Assembly (NCBI GenBank): GCA_945913255.1
Contig: CAMEDC010000006.1
Span: 57,032-121,031, forward strand
Length of the DNA: 64,000 bases
Source of the DNA: an uncultured Lachnospiraceae bacterium
GTDB lineage: Bacteria > Bacillota > Clostridia > Lachnospirales > Lachnospiraceae
Reading direction: 5' to 3'
How positions within the stretch are numbered: the stretch's first letter is position 1; each line of letters begins with the position of its first letter. Below the pieces are notes generated by a model that saw nothing but the letters and a program-made list of their open reading frames with translations, searched no databases and was not told the origin of the DNA. The translations under genes and the position numbers were made by a program. Positions 36,511-46,363 of this stretch are shown one piece after another.

Positions 36511-37467
36511 ATGAAGGTACTCAAGAAAATCACCAATTTCGTCAGCAAGTATATGGCAATCATCGTAATCGCCGTAGCTGCTCTCGCACTCTTTGCTCCC
36601 GGTACTGTCAGCTTTATTAAGACCAAATATGTCAACACGCTGCTGGGTATTGTAATGTTCGGCATGGGACTGACTCTGAAGCCCGGCGATTTCAAGGTTG
36701 TGTTCAGTCGTCCCAAGGATGTTATCATCGGATGTCTTGCTCAATTCACCATTATGCCGCTTCTTGCATGGCTGCTCACAATCGTTTTCCAGCTGCCTGC
36801 CGAGCTTGCTATCGGTGTAATTCTGGTAGGTACCTGCCCCGGCGGAACCTCTTCCAACGTCATGACCTATCTGTCCAAAGGTGATGTTGCTCTTTCCGTT
36901 GGTATGACAGCCGTCTCTACAATTCTGGCTCCTTTTCTGACACCTCTTCTTACCTATGTGTTCGCAGGCGAAAAGGTAGATGTCCAGATTCTGGCTATGT
37001 TCCTTTCCATCATCAAGGTTGTGATTCTCCCGATTGTCGGCGGTTTCCTGATCAACCACTTCTTCAAGAAGTTCACGGAATCTGTGGTAGAAATCCTTCC
37101 TTTGATTTCCACCACTGCAATCGTTGCCATTGTAGCTGCAGTTGTTTCCGCAAACTCTGCAAAGATTATGACTTCCGGACTGCTCATTGTTGCCGTTGTC
37201 ATTCTGCACAACGTATGCGGCTACAGCCTGGGCTACCTGATTGGTAAACTGCTCAAGCTGGATACTACAAAATGCCGTGCGATTTCTATCGAAGTCGGCA
37301 TGCAGAACTCCGGTCTTGCAACCTCCCTGGCCGCAGCACATTTTGCTCAATACCCTCTTGCAACCATCCCAGGCGCCGTATTCAGTGTATGGCATAATAT
37401 CTCCGGTGCGGTGCTTGCAAACTTCTACGCAAAGTCTGCTGACAAGAAAGAAGAAAAAGCCGCATAA
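36511..37467 (+). CDS. BASS-family (bile acid:sodium symporter-like) transporter
   Basis: 318 residues with about nine to ten membrane helices. It has the family blocks VMFGMGLTLKPGDF, GTCPGGTSSNVMTYLSKGDVALSV and EVGMQNSGLATSLAAAHF. BASS proteins carry organic acids, including keto acids and pantothenate, with Na+. Control by a T-box with an apparent isoleucine specifier suggests a branched-chain amino- or keto-acid-related substrate; that is inference. The start has AGGTAGG about eight bases upstream. Confidence 0.93.
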   Translation: MKVLKKITNFVSKYMAIIVIAVAALALFAPGTVSFIKTKYVNTLLGIVMFGMGLTLKPGDFKVVFSRPKDVIIGCLAQFTIMPLLAWLLTIVFQLPAELAIGVILVGTCPGGTSSNVMTYLSKGDVALSVGMTAVSTILAPFLTPLLTYVFAGEKVDVQILAMFLSIIKVVILPIVGGFLINHFFKKFTESVVEILPLISTTAIVAIVAAVVSANSAKIMTSGLLIVAVVILHNVCGYSLGYLIGKLLKLDTTKCRAISIEVGMQNSGLATSLAAAHFAQYPLATIPGAVFSVWHNISGAVLANFYAKSADKKEEKAA

Positions 37468-37480
37468 TCTGCAACGAATA

Positions 37481-37561
37481 ACCCCCGGTACAGACGACTT
37501 ATGGCAGGGTTCCGAAAAAACGGGTACCTGTCACTTGCGTCTGACTCCGGGGGTATTTTTT
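37481..37561. terminator. Long shared terminator between BASS and GGDEF genes
   Basis: ACCCCCGG...CAGACG (37481-37496) pairs with CGTCTG...CCGGGGGT (37538-37554) and is followed by T6. It serves the plus-strand BASS gene. The convergent GGDEF gene stops at its right edge. Confidence 0.85.
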
Positions 37562-38900
37562 ATCTTCCCTGCCGTCTGTCTTTACCGACTGACCTGTAAT
37601 AAGCTGCTTTATCCTCATACATCCGCCGCTCCGATTCCGAGAGCAGCTTTTCAAAATCCGATGCAACATTTTTCTGCCATGCTGTACCAAGTGCCATGTT
37701 TACGGAATATTGCGGCATATCCTTTTTCATTGTCACCACGTATTCTTCAAAAACCTTCTCTTCGATGCCGGGACACAATGCCAGCAGTTCATCTCCGCCT
37801 ACACGAAAAAGCCCATACGCACCGAATGCCTTTTTCAGACACTCTCCGGAACGCAGTATCAATCTGTCTCCTGCTTCATGCCCCTCCGTGTCATTGACAT
37901 GCTTTAGCCCTGTAATATCGCAGTAAACCACGCCAATACTTTCCTCACTGTTCAGGTTTTCCACAAATTTCTCCAGTGCAAACCGGTTGCCGAGCCGGGT
38001 AAGCTGGTCAAGATAACTCATGGTTCTCAGTTTCCTCAGCAAATTACGCCTTTTGAGAGAAGAAATAATAAAATGACCCATAATCTGAAGCATATTCTGG
38101 GCGTAATCCAGTGAGTCCACATGGGGATTGTCGACACCGTAAAAACCGATGATTTTATTTTCATCGTATAGCGGCACCACAACCAGAGATTGAATCTCCT
38201 GACGCTTCAAATTCTCATATTGCAGCGGATCCTCTTCTCTGATGTCTTCCAGATCTTCTATGATAATATTCTTATCCTCACGGAAATTCCGGTACCAGTT
38301 TGCACAGACTTCTGCGGGAAGATTCTGTAAATTTTCCTTCTCAGGTCTTATTCCGCTTGCCACCCACTCGTATGTATTATCATCGCCCCCCGTTTCATTC
38401 TGCTCAAATATATAGGTTCTCTCTCCCTTTAAGGCCTTTCCTATATACTCCAGAACAATATCCAGCCCTTTGTCAGGTGTGGGTGCCTGCAAAGCAATCC
38501 TCAGACCCTCGTTGGCAAATGTCTCCAGATTCTGATAGCTTTGAATCACATTCCGCTGATTTTCCTGCATGCTGACATCAATTGCAATTTCAATTCTGCA
38601 GCGCCTTCCGTCCTCTTCTATCATCGTATCTTTTAAGGATAAATACTTTTGGAGAATCGGGCTGTAATAGTACCACTCCTTAAACTGCCCCGGCACCAAA
38701 TCCTGGTTGTTGCAAATAGAGCATGGGGTATTGCATCCCTGAAGCAGTTCATAGCACTTTCGTCCGACATACTCCTTCTCGGAATACACGCCATATATTT
38801 CCCGTGCTTTTTTGTTCATATAAATCAGTTCATTTGTATCTATATCGGAAGCATAAACAAACTCATTCAGGTTTTCGAAGAAATCCCACATTTTTTGCAT
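37560..38900 (-). CDS. Diguanylate cyclase with PAS and GAF-like domains
   Basis: About 446 residues with no membrane segment. Residues ~1-110 form a PAS domain with a cysteine cluster (CYELLQGCNTPCSIC). About 130-290 is GAF-like (VVVPLYDENKIIGFYGVDNP), and ~300-446 is a GGDEF domain with CDITGLKHVNDTEGHEAGDRL and the active-site loop RVGGDELLAL. The loop reads GGDEL rather than GGDEF, a conservative change common in clostridial enzymes, so activity is plausible. The start at 38900 has AGGAGA about seven bases upstream. The PAS cysteines could bind a metal or sense redox state. Confidence 0.9.
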   Translation of the reverse strand: MQKMWDFFENLNEFVYASDIDTNELIYMNKKAREIYGVYSEKEYVGRKCYELLQGCNTPCSICNNQDLVPGQFKEWYYYSPILQKYLSLKDTMIEEDGRRCRIEIAIDVSMQENQRNVIQSYQNLETFANEGLRIALQAPTPDKGLDIVLEYIGKALKGERTYIFEQNETGGDDNTYEWVASGIRPEKENLQNLPAEVCANWYRNFREDKNIIIEDLEDIREEDPLQYENLKRQEIQSLVVVPLYDENKIIGFYGVDNPHVDSLDYAQNMLQIMGHFIISSLKRRNLLRKLRTMSYLDQLTRLGNRFALEKFVENLNSEESIGVVYCDITGLKHVNDTEGHEAGDRLILRSGECLKKAFGAYGLFRVGGDELLALCPGIEEKVFEEYVVTMKKDMPQYSVNMALGTAWQKNVASDFEKLLSESERRMYEDKAAYYRSVGKDRRQGR

Positions 38901-38992
38901 GATGTTTTCTCCTGTTTCTTTTGTACTGTACATTATATCACATTGTTTGTAACCAAATCGTAACCGGCTTTCTGCTGTATCTCCGGTAAGCA

Positions 38993-39796
38993 TTAAGAAT
39001 TCAAAGACAGCTTCCGTTCACACAGCTGGGCGTTTCTGAGTTCTCCCCAGGAATACTCTCTCATATATTCTCCGCTGTAGTTCCTGATTGCTGCCTTATC
39101 GCCCGCAAGCATACGATACAAATCGCATTCTACCTTATCCGTCATAAGATACTTTTTTCTTCCATCAACCACAATCAAGTCATCGAGTTGCTTTCCTTTT
39201 AAGACATCCACCATGCGCTTATAGGTCATCCGATAGAGTGACTGGGTATTCTCATCTGCCATTCTTCCCGGCCAGAGACAGGCAATGGCTTCACCGGTAG
39301 TCAATCCCTCACTTCCCCTGTCCACAAAAAGAGCAAACAATTCCTCAACCTTGGTTCTTCCCCAAAGCATTCTCTCCCCATCCACAAAAACTGCAAATCC
39401 CGGTATCGTCTGAATACGGACACGTTTTACCGGAAGCGGCCGGAATCGGGCTGCCTTATCCAGTTCTTTTGCAACCTCATCGCGGGTATAGGGTTTTAAG
39501 ACATACCCAATGGCATCCACTTCAAATGCCTGAAGGGCATACTGGGCATAGGCAGTCATAAAGATAATACAAACATTAGGCGCAATTTTTTTCAGATTCT
39601 TTGCCAGTTCCAGCCCGTGCATCTCCTGCATTTCCATATCCAGAAAGGCAACATCCACGGAATGCTTTCCCGCATATTCCAGTGCCTCCTGCGCTTCCTG
39701 AAAAAGCCGCAGGCTTTCAATCCCCTTCAAATCCTTCACTGTTAAGCGGAAATTGTCAAGTGCCGGCTTCTCATCATCTACACAGATCACGTTCAT
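38993..39796 (-). CDS. Response regulator with SARP-like winged-helix domain
   Basis: 267 residues. Receiver domain residues 1-120 hold phospho-acceptor Asp in VAFLDMEMQ, acidic pair CVDDEK, Thr in FMTAYAQ and Lys in VLKPYT. The C-terminal part (RIQTIPGFAVFVDGERMLWGRTKVEELFALFVDRG...) matches an OmpR-like winged helix followed by a short BTAD-like helical region, as in SARP regulators. No histidine kinase is adjacent. It lies 92 bp upstream of the diguanylate cyclase start on the same strand; a TATAAT between them suggests separate promoters. Confidence 0.88.
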   Translation of the reverse strand: MNVICVDDEKPALDNFRLTVKDLKGIESLRLFQEAQEALEYAGKHSVDVAFLDMEMQEMHGLELAKNLKKIAPNVCIIFMTAYAQYALQAFEVDAIGYVLKPYTRDEVAKELDKAARFRPLPVKRVRIQTIPGFAVFVDGERMLWGRTKVEELFALFVDRGSEGLTTGEAIACLWPGRMADENTQSLYRMTYKRMVDVLKGKQLDDLIVVDGRKKYLMTDKVECDLYRMLAGDKAAIRNYSGEYMREYSWGELRNAQLCERKLSLNS

Positions 39797-39862
39797 TGCG
39801 CCACCTCCTGACTGAATATTTTCGCAATCGCAACGATAATCCGAAATCTGTTTTGTATTATA

Positions 39863-41164
39863 CTATAATTTTTCCGTTTGGGATAGCCCTTTCGATTCAA
39901 CAGATTTTTTCGCGGGATTGTCCAACAGCTTTCCATCCTTATCGAACCGGGAACCATGGCAGGGACAGTCCCAGCTGTTCTCCTCCGGATTCCAACTCAG
40001 TTTGCAGCCCATGTGGGAACAGCGAGGTCTGCCAAACAGTCCGCCTGCAAGTCCTCTCACACTCATCCCCACATCCGTCAGCAGATTGCCAACGGATGCC
40101 CTGAAATGAAACCTCTGCGGGCAGAATACTTCCGCATACGGATTTCCCATCCCACATATCTCATCACGCAATATCATGGCTGCCACCATGGAAGTGGACA
40201 TTCCCCATTTCTGAAAGCCGGTGGCCACATAAAGCTGCGGCGTAAACATGGAATATCTCCCGATAAAAGGGATTCCGTCATGCGGCATACAGTCCTGTGC
40301 TGCCCAACGCACTTCTTCCCGGGCACCGGGAAAATACTGCCCGGCAGCCTCTGAAAGACGCTCAAATGCCTTCCCATCCCGGTTTTGTCCGGTACGGCAG
40401 GCGCTTCCACCAAGCAGTAAATACTCTCCAGTCTGACGGAAGGAAAAACCTCCCTTGTCAGCACTGTAGTAAATCCCCTGAATCGGTTTGCAACTGGAGA
40501 GTGCCAGCACATAGCTTCTCTCCTGATGCTGACGAAGAAAATAAAAGCCGGGCACATTCAAAACAGGGTAATGGGTTGCAATCACGATTTTGTCAGCCGT
40601 CAGCTCTCCTGCCTCCGTAAACACGCTGTTTCCTTTCACCGCGGTTACCTTTGTGTGTTCCCATATTTCCAATTTACGGGCAATCCTGCGTATCAGTTCC
40701 GGCGGGTCAAACTGTGCCTGTTTGCGAAAACAGACTGCTCCCTTTACTTCAAAGGGCAACTCCGTCTCCCTTGTGAATGCCGCGTCAATACCAAGGAAAG
40801 CGGCTGCCTTTGCTTCCCTCTCGAGCAGTTCCGCATCCTGTAAAGTATAAAGATAAGAAGAGACTCTTTCAAAGCCGCAATCTATCCCGTTTTCCCAAAC
40901 CAGCTTCTCATATTCCCTGACAGCGGTTTCATTGGCCTGTGCATAGAGTCTTGCCTCTTCCACTCCCACTTTATCTATCAGCCAGCTGTATTTTATCCCG
41001 TGCTGGCTCGTGATTTTTGCCGTCGTCCGCTCCGTCTGTCCCGATGCAATCTCAGCCGCCTCCAGCACCAGTACATTTCTGCCCTGCTGCTGCAGATAAA
41101 AGGCAATTAATAGACCTGCCATCCCCGCGCCGACAACAATGATATCTCTGTGTGTATTCTCCAT
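39863..41164 (-). CDS. FAD-dependent oxidoreductase with C-terminal Rieske domain
   Basis: 433 residues. The DAO-type FAD fold starts at residue 7 (DIIVVGAGMAGLLIAFYLQQQG) with the second motif VLEAAEIASGQTERTTAKIT. The C-terminal ~60 residues hold a Rieske [2Fe-2S] site, CSHMGC and CPCHGSRF (Cys-X-His ... Cys-X2-His). The family is widespread in Firmicutes, but its substrate is not established. The start at 41164 has GCGGGGG about seven bases upstream; the ORF extends further without a site. A cluster using both flavin and Rieske suggests electron transfer to or from a small donor. Confidence 0.92.
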   Translation of the reverse strand: MENTHRDIIVVGAGMAGLLIAFYLQQQGRNVLVLEAAEIASGQTERTTAKITSQHGIKYSWLIDKVGVEEARLYAQANETAVREYEKLVWENGIDCGFERVSSYLYTLQDAELLEREAKAAAFLGIDAAFTRETELPFEVKGAVCFRKQAQFDPPELIRRIARKLEIWEHTKVTAVKGNSVFTEAGELTADKIVIATHYPVLNVPGFYFLRQHQERSYVLALSSCKPIQGIYYSADKGGFSFRQTGEYLLLGGSACRTGQNRDGKAFERLSEAAGQYFPGAREEVRWAAQDCMPHDGIPFIGRYSMFTPQLYVATGFQKWGMSTSMVAAMILRDEICGMGNPYAEVFCPQRFHFRASVGNLLTDVGMSVRGLAGGLFGRPRCSHMGCKLSWNPEENSWDCPCHGSRFDKDGKLLDNPAKKSVESKGLSQTEKL

Positions 41165-41304
41165 ATAAAAACCCCCGCATCTTTTTCCCGGTGCATCATT
41201 CAATATCAGCCGGACTAATGATTGGATCCGGTTATTTGCAGAATGATATATTAGTATATACAATCGGTTCAAAAGAATACGAGGGTCTGTATAAATCTCT
41301 CACA

Positions 41305-41907
41305 TTACAGCCTGTTATATTGTTCTATAATTGCATTTACTGCCTCTTCCATACTGATTTCTTCTGTATTGAAGCATAAATCATAAGTATCCGGATTTCC
41401 CCATTCCTGTCCGGCATAGCTCTCATAATATTTTTTGCGCTGCTTGTCCATCTTTTTCACAAGACGCCTTGCCTTATCGTAGCTTAAGCTCTCCAGCTCC
41501 ATTTTTCGCTGTACACGATGCTCGAACGGAGCGGAGATAAACACACGAAGCAGACTGATGTCTTCGTTTCGAAGAACAAAATCTGCACACCGTCCCACAA
41601 AAACACAGCTTTCTCTGGCGGCAATCCGCTTTATTTCATGACTTTGCAGAGAAAACAAGACCTCCGATGTAGGCAATCCCCTCGTCACATGATAATTCCC
41701 CTCATGTACGGTTTTGAACAAATACGGATTTGTTGCCCTTTCGTCGTCTGCCTCCAGTATTTTATCCGACACTTCTCCATATCTGCATGCCAGAAACACC
41801 AGATTTTTTTCATAAACCTTAATTCCAAGCTGCTGTCCCAGGCGCAGGGCGATTTCATGTCCCCCGCTGCCGAATTCTCTGCCGATACATATAATCTTAT
41901 TGCCCAT
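41305..41907 (-). CDS. Cytidylate kinase-like family protein
   Basis: 200 residues. The P-loop is GREFGSGGHEIALRL, followed by the conserved SDKILEADDERATNP region and a lid-like helix with VQRKMELESLSYDKARRLVKKMDKQRKKYY. This Cytidylate_kin2 group is common in clostridia. It is distinct from true Cmk and of uncertain substrate. Its start overlaps the end of the GLUG surface-protein gene by 11 bases, so it is likely the last gene of that operon. Confidence 0.9.
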   Translation of the reverse strand: MGNKIICIGREFGSGGHEIALRLGQQLGIKVYEKNLVFLACRYGEVSDKILEADDERATNPYLFKTVHEGNYHVTRGLPTSEVLFSLQSHEIKRIAARESCVFVGRCADFVLRNEDISLLRVFISAPFEHRVQRKMELESLSYDKARRLVKKMDKQRKKYYESYAGQEWGNPDTYDLCFNTEEISMEEAVNAIIEQYNRL

Positions 41908-44900
41908 CTTTTGTGTCCTTTCCTGCTGTCAGGGCATCCAATACAGCCTCGGGAATCGAAAAGTCGTCTAACGTTCCGTTATCTTCCAACAAAAGTTCTC
42001 CTGTCACGGAAACCGGTGTGTCAACGTGAAGAAGTTCTATGCTGCCGTCACAGACGAAGCGCATTCCGGCGATTTTCTCATCCGTCACCGTAATCTGCAC
42101 ACTGCTGGTTCCGTATGCAATGTCCATATTTTTTGTCTCCGGCACAACCGTCTGTGCAACAGTTTTTGCTCCCTCTGTGTCCAGCATCAGGGTATAAATG
42201 TAGCTTCCGTTCGTCTCCATGCATCCAAAATTGCTGTTCAGGCACAGTTGATAAACAAATTCCAGCAGTTTTGCCGATTCCGCTATCGATTCCTTTTTGC
42301 TGCTTATTTTGCGCCCACCCTGATCGCAGATTGCATCCTCTGTGAAGTACACCGGCTGTGCATTTTTGCGGATGCATTCTATCCGCGTATCATTCTCCGT
42401 CACCCGGAACATCTGCAAGGTATCATTTACTGTCAGCGAACCGCAATCTGCTTTTAACTGTAGCCGGGCGGCCAGCTTCTCCCGGTGATTAAAATCGGAC
42501 CACGCAGTCAGAAGCCGGAACAAATCTTCCGTAATATCTTCTTCTGCCGCATACTGCCCTCCGGCGATTGCCTCCCGTACTGCCTGGGGTATGCTGATTT
42601 CGTCCGCATTCACATCCGTTACCGCTATATCAGCAGTAACGGAAACCGCTGTTTTCTGCGTATCATTCAATGTTCCGCTGGACGAAAAATGAATGGAAGA
42701 CAGCTTCTCTCCGGTTGTAAACAAGTCTACATTTGCTATCTGTATTTCGGAGAACTGATCTGCAATTGCCGGCATCAGTATCTCCAGAAGTGACCTGACC
42801 GTTTCCTGTTTGGTAATAACGCTGTACTGTTGTTCCTCCTTGTCGCCGGACACAGTGACATCCACGCTGTGATACAATTCTGCCATATGCGGCAGAAGCG
42901 CCGAATAATCGGGAATCAGGCTTCCCGCCCTGAATGCTTTCCCGTTTTCAAGGAAAACAACACCATCCGCATAATACAGTGTCATTCCCTGCTGCTCGAT
43001 ACGGTAAATGGGCTGTCCTTCCGTCTCGGTGCGAATCACGGTTATTTTTGTTTCACTTTCTTCTGAGCCAATCTTCGAAAGCACGTCAAATTCCATGCAA
43101 AGTTCCTGTTGCTCCGCATAATCCTTCAGCAGATTATAGACAGCCATACTGCCGCCGAACTGATACCTGAGATACAGGAATGCTGCAGCAGCCAACCCAG
43201 CCACTAACAAAAGAATCACTAAAACAATCACCAGTATTTTCTTCCTGCGTTTTGTCTTTTGAGCTTTCAATTCTTTCTGCTCCTCGTCATGGTCCGGGTT
43301 CGACTCTGCTGACGTCCCGCCTTCCGCATCTCCTGACGTCTCACTTTCCGGTTCTGTCCGTTTCTTACGGCAAAGTCGTATCACCTTCTTCACCAACTTG
43401 AAAAGCAGACTCAGAATCAAAAACAGTATTGCAAAGACAACCAGCCACATCCATTGAACAGATAAAGTGGAGACAATCGCCAGTTCTGCCTGTTCCCCAT
43501 CGATGGAAAAGCTCAGATAACTGCCGACTTCTGTTTTTTGCGTTTTATTCCAGCTGCCGTCAGGCTGTCTCACATAGATTTCGAGTCTCTTTCCGCTGCC
43601 GTTAGGGGGCAGATATCTCACGATATGGGAGGTAAGCCCGTCATCCGGTATACGGATACTCCATTGCTCTACTACTTCTCTGTTTATCTTCATTTCCGGC
43701 CTGGTTTTGTTCTTGATAAAGGAAAAATAGTCTTTTGTCAGGATATCTTCCGCTGTTATCTCCTGCTGCACACACACAAAAGAGTCCTCTTCTTCAAACT
43801 GCCCTTCCACAAAGAAAATCAGTCGGTTATCCTCCCTTTTTTCCGTGCCGGGCAGAGCAGAAACCGCCTGTAAATAGACTGCGGTTACCTCCGTATCAAA
43901 CATAAGATTTTTCAGTTCCGCAGTGTCCCACTCGCCATAGTATCCTTCCTTTTCCGGTATTTCCGGGAACACGCTGTCGTCGAAGGATGCTCCATAGGAA
44001 AAAGGAACCGTCTTTACCACTTCATCCTCCACAACAAATTCAAGGGTCAGCTGTTGAAACTCCTCCGGCAGTTCCTCCACTTTCAGTAAATCCGAATAGC
44101 GGACCGGCTCCGCCTTTCCCGAATAATTTGTCCGTTCCACACCCTGCAGCTTTTCGGATACAAAATAGTTTTCCAGGAAGTTCCCGTAATTAACCCCTGC
44201 AACCGCCCCTGCATATTGTTCAAACTCGTCAATAGTAACAAAGGTATAGCATCCAAGGACAAGATTTCCCACCTCGGAATCGGATTCCTCCAGTCCGGAA
44301 CCGATTACGCCGCCGATATATTTGTTGCCCGAAAGCGTACATTTCGAAAAACATCCGCGAATGGTAGCTCCCGACAACCCGGCAATACCGCCCACATAAT
44401 TTCCTCCGGCGCTGCTGACATCACCATAGGATTCGCAGGAAATCACCGCACCGATTTTCGTTTTTCCAATAATGCCCCCCACATAATCCTTCTTGGCAAG
44501 CACTTCTCCGTAATTCCTGCTGTTGCGGACAACCGCCTTGACCGTAGACTCAGTCTGAAAGCTCTCTGTTCCCACAACGGAAATATCTTCCTCCGGGTCG
44601 ATATCATATTCTGTGGCAATCTGCCCAACGATACCGCCTACGTTAATATCCGCTTCCACACCGGCACGGTTATCACATTGGGTAATCTTTCCTTTCTGAA
44701 ATGTGGATGTATCATAGCTGCTCTCATCTGTTTCCTCGTTGGAAATATCATTGACGCTGATTCCTTCCACTCCAAACAGATCATCGCGAATTTCGCTGAT
44801 GAGCCTCCTCAGTACTCTTGTCTGGTCAGACAGAGCATCTACATCCGCACTTGTCTGGTCTGAGCCGTCTATGAGAACATCCGACAGCTTTTTCATGGAA

Positions 44901-46363
44901 TTGCCTGCCGCATCCAGAGCCGTATCCAGAATCTTGAGATTATCTCTGAATAAGTCCTCTCTGGCCTCTGTTTCGTCAAGCATGGTATCCATATGTCCGG
45001 AGGAATTGCGAATCAGCTTTTCCAGCATATCACTATATTTGTCCACCCGGCTTCCGCTGCCGATATCCACGCTTCCGTTCCAGTCCCCTCCGCTGACGCT
45101 CGGCAGATTGTTCCAGTCGTTGCCGCTGACACTCGACTCGTTTCCCTGATTTTCCGATGAATTGTTTTCTTCCGATAACTCATCCCCGAATTTCTTCAGA
45201 TTGTCATTCAGCGCATTCAGCTCCTGATTATAAATATGCAATAAATCGCTGGACGCATCAGAAAGCTCTCCTGCCGCATTGCCTGCCCGGTCCAGATTTC
45301 CGGAAATACTTTTCACCAGTTCCAGCGCTTCATCGCCATAACTGTCAACATGGTGAAAGGTATCCTCGCACATATCGATAAATCTGTCTGCTTCCCTGTC
45401 CAATTCCTGAAGCTTGTCCGTCAGGTATTGTATTTCCAGAAAGGGCTCCATCTGCCCTGCAATGCCGCCCACATCTTTTCTTCCAAGAACACTTCCCGTA
45501 TTTGTGCAGCCCTGTAAATAGCCTTGATGCAGCCTTCCCACAATACCGCCCACATTATATCCCACGTGGGGATAGCCGACAGCACCGGAATTGGTGCAAT
45601 AGAATATTTTCCCGGCAGAAAGACCCGCAATACCGCCTGTGTCCATGTGAGCAGCCGCATTTTCCGTGCTGTTGAGATTTCTCATATTATCTATGGTCAG
45701 ATCATCAATGTCATAGGTGATGCTTGCAAACTGCGTGTTAATATCACCTGCATTTTTACAGTTATTCAGCTCTCCGTTGTTTATACCTGCGATACCGCCC
45801 GTCGAATGATTGCCGCTCACCACCGCATTTGCCTGGCATCTCCTGATTTCCCCACTTTTTTCATTGACGCCTGCAATGCCGCCCACATTGTCATCTCCGG
45901 CGACATATCCGGTATAACTGCAGTTTAGAATACTTCCATAATTAATGCCCGCAATACCGCCTACTCCCACGGCGTCGCCTGTCGGACAGACATTCCCCTC
46001 CAATTTCAAATTTCTGACAACCGCTGTTTCCTGTAACACACCGAAAAAACCAATTTCCGAATAGTTTCCGGTAATGTTGAAGCCCGTTATCGAATAACCG
46101 TTCCCGTCAAAGGTGCCGCCAAAGGTGGGAATGGAAAAGGATTCCACATCCTTCAGGGAAATATCTGCCTGAAGCACAACCGTTTTCCCTTGAGACCATG
46201 TATCCAGCATACAATTTTCCGCCAGAGTCAGCAGTTCCTCCGCCGTTTTGATTTGAATCGTATCCTCCGTCCCGGCCGCAAAGAGTGACAGGGGGGAATG
46301 AACACACATCAGGACTGCCAGAAAGAGTGCTGTAACACGAATTCTATTCCACATTCTATTCAT
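41897..46363 (-). CDS. Large GLUG-repeat surface protein with two membrane helices
   Basis: 1488 residues. After a signal peptide, GLUG-type beta-helix repeats (VGGIAGINYGSI, TGGIAGINNGEL and others) fill ~30-310. A long helical, coiled segment occupies ~315-540, with more GLUG repeats at ~550-720 and beta domains to ~960. A membrane helix (~968-995) leads to a basic cytoplasmic loop, and a second helix (~1041-1070) returns to the outside. The last ~410 residues look like two related halves, each ending SIPxAVxxA(I/L)xxG. The ATG at 46363 has AAGGAG nine bases upstream and overlaps the MMPL gene by eight bases, so the two are coupled. Function unknown; adhesin or exporter partner are options. 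Confidence 0.85.
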   Translation of the reverse strand: MNRMWNRIRVTALFLAVLMCVHSPLSLFAAGTEDTIQIKTAEELLTLAENCMLDTWSQGKTVVLQADISLKDVESFSIPTFGGTFDGNGYSITGFNITGNYSEIGFFGVLQETAVVRNLKLEGNVCPTGDAVGVGGIAGINYGSILNCSYTGYVAGDDNVGGIAGVNEKSGEIRRCQANAVVSGNHSTGGIAGINNGELNNCKNAGDINTQFASITYDIDDLTIDNMRNLNSTENAAAHMDTGGIAGLSAGKIFYCTNSGAVGYPHVGYNVGGIVGRLHQGYLQGCTNTGSVLGRKDVGGIAGQMEPFLEIQYLTDKLQELDREADRFIDMCEDTFHHVDSYGDEALELVKSISGNLDRAGNAAGELSDASSDLLHIYNQELNALNDNLKKFGDELSEENNSSENQGNESSVSGNDWNNLPSVSGGDWNGSVDIGSGSRVDKYSDMLEKLIRNSSGHMDTMLDETEAREDLFRDNLKILDTALDAAGNSMKKLSDVLIDGSDQTSADVDALSDQTRVLRRLISEIRDDLFGVEGISVNDISNEETDESSYDTSTFQKGKITQCDNRAGVEADINVGGIVGQIATEYDIDPEEDISVVGTESFQTESTVKAVVRNSRNYGEVLAKKDYVGGIIGKTKIGAVISCESYGDVSSAGGNYVGGIAGLSGATIRGCFSKCTLSGNKYIGGVIGSGLEESDSEVGNLVLGCYTFVTIDEFEQYAGAVAGVNYGNFLENYFVSEKLQGVERTNYSGKAEPVRYSDLLKVEELPEEFQQLTLEFVVEDEVVKTVPFSYGASFDDSVFPEIPEKEGYYGEWDTAELKNLMFDTEVTAVYLQAVSALPGTEKREDNRLIFFVEGQFEEEDSFVCVQQEITAEDILTKDYFSFIKNKTRPEMKINREVVEQWSIRIPDDGLTSHIVRYLPPNGSGKRLEIYVRQPDGSWNKTQKTEVGSYLSFSIDGEQAELAIVSTLSVQWMWLVVFAILFLILSLLFKLVKKVIRLCRKKRTEPESETSGDAEGGTSAESNPDHDEEQKELKAQKTKRRKKILVIVLVILLLVAGLAAAAFLYLRYQFGGSMAVYNLLKDYAEQQELCMEFDVLSKIGSEESETKITVIRTETEGQPIYRIEQQGMTLYYADGVVFLENGKAFRAGSLIPDYSALLPHMAELYHSVDVTVSGDKEEQQYSVITKQETVRSLLEILMPAIADQFSEIQIANVDLFTTGEKLSSIHFSSSGTLNDTQKTAVSVTADIAVTDVNADEISIPQAVREAIAGGQYAAEEDITEDLFRLLTAWSDFNHREKLAARLQLKADCGSLTVNDTLQMFRVTENDTRIECIRKNAQPVYFTEDAICDQGGRKISSKKESIAESAKLLEFVYQLCLNSNFGCMETNGSYIYTLMLDTEGAKTVAQTVVPETKNMDIAYGTSSVQITVTDEKIAGMRFVCDGSIELLHVDTPVSVTGELLLEDNGTLDDFSIPEAVLDALTAGKDTKDGQ

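Noticed and set aside
36145..37395. 416-residue open frame antisense to the BASS transporter and T-box
   Set aside because: Its codons are the reverse complement of a well-recognised transporter and a structured leader, and its product is low-complexity Asn/Gly/Ser-rich with no family resemblance.
37560..38900. Inactive GGDEF domain because of GGDEL
   Set aside because: The Leu change is conservative and the metal- and GTP-binding residues around it are kept, so inactivity is not supported.
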